A stretch of 64,000 bases of DNA from Streptomyces marianii. GTDB taxonomy: Bacteria; Actinomycetota; Actinomycetes; Streptomycetales; Streptomycetaceae. How positions within the stretch are numbered: position 1 is the first letter of the stretch; each line of letters begins with the position of its first letter. Below, one piece after another: positions 60,577 to 64,000 of this stretch. The position numbers and the translations under genes are program-made. The stretch lies in contig NZ_VAWE01000005.1 in the NCBI RefSeq assembly GCF_005795905.1, forward strand, positions 3,836-67,835, read 5' to 3'. A model generated the notes under the pieces. It did no database searches. It worked only from the letters and a program-made list of their open reading frames with translations, and had not been told where the DNA came from.

Positions 60577-60819
60577 GCCCGGCGGGCAGCGGCCTGGCGC
60601 AGCTTCATCACTCGAATTCGAGTGGGATCGTTCGAATCAGACGACAGAGATTCGGACGCTCAGCCCACGCTGCCGCTCGCCGCTGCACGTGCTGCTGCTC
60701 CTGGTCCTCGTGCAGCATCCGCCGCTGCAACTACGGCCCGCGCGTGCAGCAGCTGGTGCTGCACCGCCGCCGGGAATCGCCGGTCTCTGTCCACAGGCCC
60801 GGGCCTCCAGCCTGCACAC

Positions 60820-61410
60820 ATGACTGATGAAGCCATGCAGCAGATAGCGCAGCGGGGTCCGGTCCGCGACGGCCTGGAGCGCGCGGAGCGCACGAAGTTC
60901 ACCGAGCCGGTGCCGACGTCGCCAACGGAGCAGGTTCGGTTCCTGGTGGAGAAGGTGAAGGTCGGGACACGGGCTCTGGCGGCCCGTCTGGGCGTCTCAC
61001 AGCGGACCGTGCAGCGCTACATCAAGGGCACGATCCGTACGCCGCGCCAGGCCACCCGGGAGGCCCTGGCCGACCAGGCCGCCAGCGAGTGGCAGCCGGA
61101 GGTCCGTGCGCAGGTCCGGGAGCGGGCGTCCAGCACCACGGGCCTGCTGATCTCCGTCCGCTGCCGTTTCGGGTTCGACGCTCCCGGCGGAAGCTCCGAC
61201 GAGGCACGGATGCGCCGGATCACCCAGCGCGTCTCCCCGGCCGCGGCCCGGGAAATCATCGCGGGCCTCGAGGCCGGCGTCCCCGAAAAGGACCTCCACG
61301 ACCTGGTCGCCCACGCGCTGGGCGAGGCGTACTTCCAGGACGGCGGCAGCCGCGCGGCGGGCCTGACCGTACGCATGCGGGACATCGACTACATCGACTT
61401 CCGCTACTGA
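60820..61410 (+). CDS. Second Tpg-family terminal protein
   Basis: 196 aa from ATG 60820. Same plan as tpg at 58252: HTH ARLGVSQRTVQRYIKGTI, then CRFGFDAPGGSSDEARMRRI and C-terminal GLTVRMRDIDYIDFRY. N-terminal ~35 aa differ. A second Tpg beside tap-tpg may serve the other telomere or another replicon. Confidence 0.9.
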   Translation: MTDEAMQQIAQRGPVRDGLERAERTKFTEPVPTSPTEQVRFLVEKVKVGTRALAARLGVSQRTVQRYIKGTIRTPRQATREALADQAASEWQPEVRAQVRERASSTTGLLISVRCRFGFDAPGGSSDEARMRRITQRVSPAAAREIIAGLEAGVPEKDLHDLVAHALGEAYFQDGGSRAAGLTVRMRDIDYIDFRY

Positions 61411-61444
61411 TCGCCTCCTCCACTCCACGGTGACACTCCGTACC

Positions 61445-61488
61445 TGTCACGCCGGTCTGTCACGCCGATGTCACGCGCACTGTCACGC
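61445..61488 (+). repeat. Four TGTCACGC iteron-like repeats
   Basis: TGTCACGC at 61445, 61458, 61469 and 61481 (spacing 13, 11, 12). Inverted copies follow near 61540. About one helical turn apart, so a protein could bind all on one face. The region 61411-61634 holds no gene. Confidence 0.75.
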
Positions 61489-61634
61489 TGCCATGAATCA
61501 ACCGTGACCTTGGAATATGCCCTCAAGAGCGCCACCTGCGGGCGCAGCGTGACAAGCTCCGGAAGCATCTCCGGGAAATCACCTATGGTGACTGCATTCC
61601 GCCGGGAGCCGCAGGCCGCCAGGCCTTCGGCAGG

Positions 61635-62054
61635 TCAGCCGATGCCTCGGATCGAGGCGTCGTGATGGCCGGCGGAGACGGGTGTGTCCATCGGGTGCAG
61701 CCAGCGGACCGGCACGGTGAGCGCGGCGATCCGGGGGAGCTCCACGGGTTCGCCCTCGACATCGAGCAGCATGCCGGTGACCTGGTAGCCGTGGCCGAGC
61801 GGCAGGCCAGCGGCTTCGACCTGGTCCTCGGTGAGCTTCACCGTGATGCGGGTAGTGGAGGCCATCCGCAGGCCCTGGGCGGTACGGGCTTCGGTGTCGA
61901 CGTCGGTGACGGTCAGCGGGAAGTACGAACCGCGCAGCCAGGTCAGGGGCCACCAGGAGTCGCCCATGGTCTCCGGCCGGTACCGCCGGTACGGGAGCGA
62001 GAACGGCACCTCGCAGCGGTACGTCTGCCCCACCCTGACGTCCTTGGTGCGCAT
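61635..62054 (-). CDS. Hypothetical protein
   Basis: 139 aa from ATG 62054. Beta-rich with LTVTDVDTEARTAQGLRMAS and VGQTYRCEVPFSLPY. No family recognised. Its upstream region is the repeat-rich 62055-62385. Confidence 0.65.
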   Translation of the reverse strand: MRTKDVRVGQTYRCEVPFSLPYRRYRPETMGDSWWPLTWLRGSYFPLTVTDVDTEARTAQGLRMASTTRITVKLTEDQVEAAGLPLGHGYQVTGMLLDVEGEPVELPRIAALTVPVRWLHPMDTPVSAGHHDASIRGIG

Positions 62055-62385
62055 GCCTCCAGGGTGCTCCCCGGTAGGGCGTCATCGATGCCCGCCGTCC
62101 GGACCGCTGACGGCCAGGTCCTGCTCGTCATCGCGGCTGAGCCACCCGGCGGGACCCAGCTCGAGGCTGGGTCTCTGGGTCCTGGGTCCGGCGTTTCGCC
62201 AGGTGGAGCCCTGCCACTCACGGGCTGGGTCCTTGAGGCTGGCTGGGTCCAGGATCTGTGTCATCGGACCGGATCTGTGTCATGGCACCCGCGTTTTCCC
62301 AGGTACACGCGGTGCGTCCAGGTGACTGTTCACCTGTGTCATCTGTGTCAGACGTCCGGTCCATGGCCCGGACCCTGCGGCTGGT
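62055..62385. repeat. Repeat-rich non-coding region
   Basis: Several GCTGGGTCC copies (about 62165-62250), two GGATCTGTGTCAT (62252-62264, 62271-62283) and CTGTGTCATCTGTGTCA at 62334-62350. No gene. It lies between the 139-aa gene's start and the RepL-like gene's stop; candidate origin or operator. Confidence 0.6.
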
Positions 62386-62859
62386 TCAGCCGACCGCGTG
62401 CAGCGAGCCGCGCCGCTTGGCGGCCGCCGCCTTCTTCGCCGCGGCCTGCGCGGCGCGCTTCTTGCGCTGCTGGGCGAGCTGGTCCTGATAGGCGGCGACC
62501 GCACGGTGGTAGCTGTCGACGAAGCCGGGGGCGTCCAGGCGGTCGCCCTCAGGCATCGCGCTGACGGCCGCCACCGCGTCCTGCGGGGAGTTGTAGCCGG
62601 CCAGCATCGGGTTGATCTGGTAGACGCCGTTACGGACCTTCTTGACCAGCTTGGCCAGTTCCAAGGTGCGCAGCGCGGCGTTGACGCTGGGACGGCTGAG
62701 CGCGAGCAGCTCGCCGATGCTGCCCTGGTCGATGGTGATGCGGCCGCCCGGTTCGCTCAGGGCTCGCAGCTTCAGCAGCGCCCGGTAGGAGGCCGGCGGC
62801 AGGTCCAGGTCGGACAGCAGGCCGTCGGCGTTGACCGCGGCGAATCGCAGGGTGCTCAC
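62386..62859 (-). CDS. RepL-like winged-helix protein
   Basis: 157 aa from ATG 62859, overlapping the upstream stop (ATGA). PPASYRALLKLRALSEPGGR, ITIDQGSIGELLALSRPSVN, KLVKKVRNGVYQINPMLAG is a winged helix like RepL plasmid initiators. The C-terminus is a basic Ala/Lys coiled tail. Replication or copy control is likely but unproven. Confidence 0.65.
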   Translation of the reverse strand: MSTLRFAAVNADGLLSDLDLPPASYRALLKLRALSEPGGRITIDQGSIGELLALSRPSVNAALRTLELAKLVKKVRNGVYQINPMLAGYNSPQDAVAAVSAMPEGDRLDAPGFVDSYHRAVAAYQDQLAQQRKKRAAQAAAKKAAAAKRRGSLHAVG

Positions 62860-63596
62860 TGCTCTGTCCCTTCCTCCCGGCGCATGGCACGCACCGCACG
62901 GCGTGCTGCGCGTTGTGCGGCCCGCTCCTCACGGAGCTCCTCGATGGCCCGGCGCATGTGCTCCAGCGACGGGAAGCGCACGAGCTCCGGCAGCGTCGCG
63001 TCCTTGCGGATCTCGCTGATGGTCTCGTACTGCTCTACCCGACGGTACTCAGGCTTGCCGCCCGCGGTCTCCGTTCCGGGGATGAATTCCGCCACCCGGT
63101 AGGAGAAGGGCGGGTTGAACTGGTAGCAGCCGCGCTTGACCTTGAAGACGATGCCGTGGCTCATGATGACCTGCAGCGTCTCGGTCGCCTTGGTGCGCGA
63201 GACGTCCAGCACGGTGGCCATCTCATCCTGGGTCAGATGGATTCGACCGCCGGCGCGCTGGCAGGCGATCAGCAGCAGGATCATCCGCAGCGGCAGCGCC
63301 TCACGGAAGTACTGGGCGATCAGGAAGAAGAACTCCAAGCTGTCCATGGAGAACGCGTTCGGCTCGCCCGGACGGCTGTAGAACTCCAGCGGGGCCCGCT
63401 CGCCCTCAAGTGTCAGCCTGCGGCCCGGGTAGCGGCGCGCAACGTCGTCCAGGTCCCTCACCGGGGACAGAGGCCGGCCCCACGCCTGGATCGCATCGTC
63501 GAAGGGAGGCTGCTGCCGCGGAACACTCCTGGCTTCCGGCTGCTGGCCATCCTCAGGCTCGGCGGCCACGCGGCGCTCCTCTCCGTCGATGATCAC
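62856..63596 (-). CDS. Second RepL-like winged-helix protein
   Basis: 246 aa from GTG 63596. Longer in-frame starts at 63626 and 63647 lie within the operator-like repeats and are disfavoured. Core LPLRMILLLIACQRAGGRIH, LTQDEMATVLDVSRTKATET, IVFKVKRGCYQFNPPFSYRV has the same winged-helix plan as its downstream neighbour. The two are coupled and probably paralogous. Candidate replication initiator of the plasmid. Confidence 0.65.
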   Translation of the reverse strand: MIIDGEERRVAAEPEDGQQPEARSVPRQQPPFDDAIQAWGRPLSPVRDLDDVARRYPGRRLTLEGERAPLEFYSRPGEPNAFSMDSLEFFFLIAQYFREALPLRMILLLIACQRAGGRIHLTQDEMATVLDVSRTKATETLQVIMSHGIVFKVKRGCYQFNPPFSYRVAEFIPGTETAGGKPEYRRVEQYETISEIRKDATLPELVRFPSLEHMRRAIEELREERAAQRAARRAVRAMRREEGTEQ

Positions 63597-63608
63597 TTGG
63601 AAGCAGTA

Positions 63609-63779
63609 TGTCAGCCGCGCCGACACAAACGTCGGCCACGCCGACATTCCGCGTGTCTTGTGTCCCCCCAGGGGGACAGATCTCCCCCCTGCCGTTCTCG
63701 TGATGCCGCTGCGCCTACGCCCGCTGGAATGTCGGTCACGCTGACATTCCAGGGCTCCTGGTGTCGGCCACACTGACAT
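63609..63779. repeat. Four TGTCGGCCACGCCGACATTCC-type palindromes
   Basis: Sites at about 63609-63625, 63630-63647, 63729-63747 and 63762-63779, consensus TGTCGGYCACRCYGACA. They lie directly upstream of the winged-helix gene. In the same stretch, TGTCCCCC-CA-GGGGGACA at 63661-63678 is a separate perfect palindrome. Likely operators or iterons for the RepL-like proteins. Confidence 0.75.
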
Positions 63780-63788
63780 TCCGACGCC

Positions 63789-63848
63789 GATCTGTACCCC
63801 CAGGAGAGACACACCGAAGGCGATCTGTCTCTCCTGGGGGTACAGATC
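63789..63848. repeat. Perfect 23-bp inverted repeat
   Basis: Left arm GATCTGTACCCCCAGGAGAG (plus ACA) at 63789-63811 and its exact reverse complement at 63826-63848, 14-bp loop. Too long for a routine terminator and without a T run. It lies upstream of the operator array near the right end of the window. Confidence 0.8.
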
Positions 63849-64000
63849 GTCACTGCACACACCGCGCTGACCTGCGGTTTCTTCATCTCTCCCTATCTCT
63901 CTGAAGGCAGGCGGTCACGTGCGGGCCGGACCCCGTCGTGGCGCGCGCGGCTTCGCGTGCGGCTCCGTGGAGCAGCTGCAGGTCGTGGACGGCACCAGCG

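Noticed and set aside
60164..63848. Repeat clusters as a CRISPR array
   Set aside because: Repeats are tandem or palindromic with no regular unique spacers and no cas genes.

Overview
The window is high-GC actinobacterial DNA, almost certainly a Streptomyces linear plasmid or a linear-replicon arm. The evidence is the GTG/TTG starts, the many GTGA/ATGA stop-start overlaps, WhiB, DUF2637 (SpdB-like), replication-relaxation and DUF6233/DUF6207 proteins, and above all a tap-tpg telomere-maintenance pair plus a second tpg near the right end. No telomere is visible. The window starts and ends inside the replicon.

Left part (0-9.2 kb): a pentapeptide-repeat membrane protein with a coupled partner, then two convergent CoiA-like nuclease paralogues, then an HNH-SF2 helicase fusion with a helix-turn-helix partner gene. 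This looks like an accessory DNA-processing or defence island. 9.3-16.7 kb: an ECF sigma operon, small Streptomyces-specific genes, a duplicated ~200-bp segment with 12-nt GCGCAA arrays, TGGTCGG-rich spacers, and a replication-relaxation protein.

16.7-20 kb is the partition region: a long TGCGCA-rich non-coding stretch, parB and parA, and three palindromes (core GTGCTTACG-N-CGTAAGCAC) flanking them that are strong candidates for parS.

48.4 kb down to 21 kb was originally one long leftward transfer/maintenance backbone: an ATP-binding anti-sigma-type protein, WhiB, an SpdB-like DUF2637 protein, small transfer proteins, a TraB-like ATPase, membrane proteins, a polynucleotide-kinase-like P-loop protein, DUF4314, a GGDEF protein, a DUF5706/Pycsar-effector-type membrane protein, an OB-fold-like protein and a RapZ-C-like protein. 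Two Tn554-like tyrosine-recombinase elements have landed in it. One (about 23.19-28.07 kb) splits the DUF5706 gene. The other (about 42.13-47.31 kb) splits whiB. The two halves of each gene can be rejoined in frame across the element, each element has inverted repeats at its ends, and each carries one SAM methyltransferase gene facing the recombinase genes.

49-53.2 kb holds a quinol monooxygenase-type gene, two regulators with TPR-like bodies (one clearly XRE type) and a GNAT acetyltransferase. 53.8-61.4 kb is the linear-replicon end module: an HTH/zinc-finger protein, tap, tpg, a DUF6247/RelE-like putative toxin-antitoxin pair and a second tpg. 61.4-64 kb holds two coupled winged-helix (RepL-like) genes surrounded by several families of short repeats and a perfect 23-bp inverted repeat, a plausible replication or control region.
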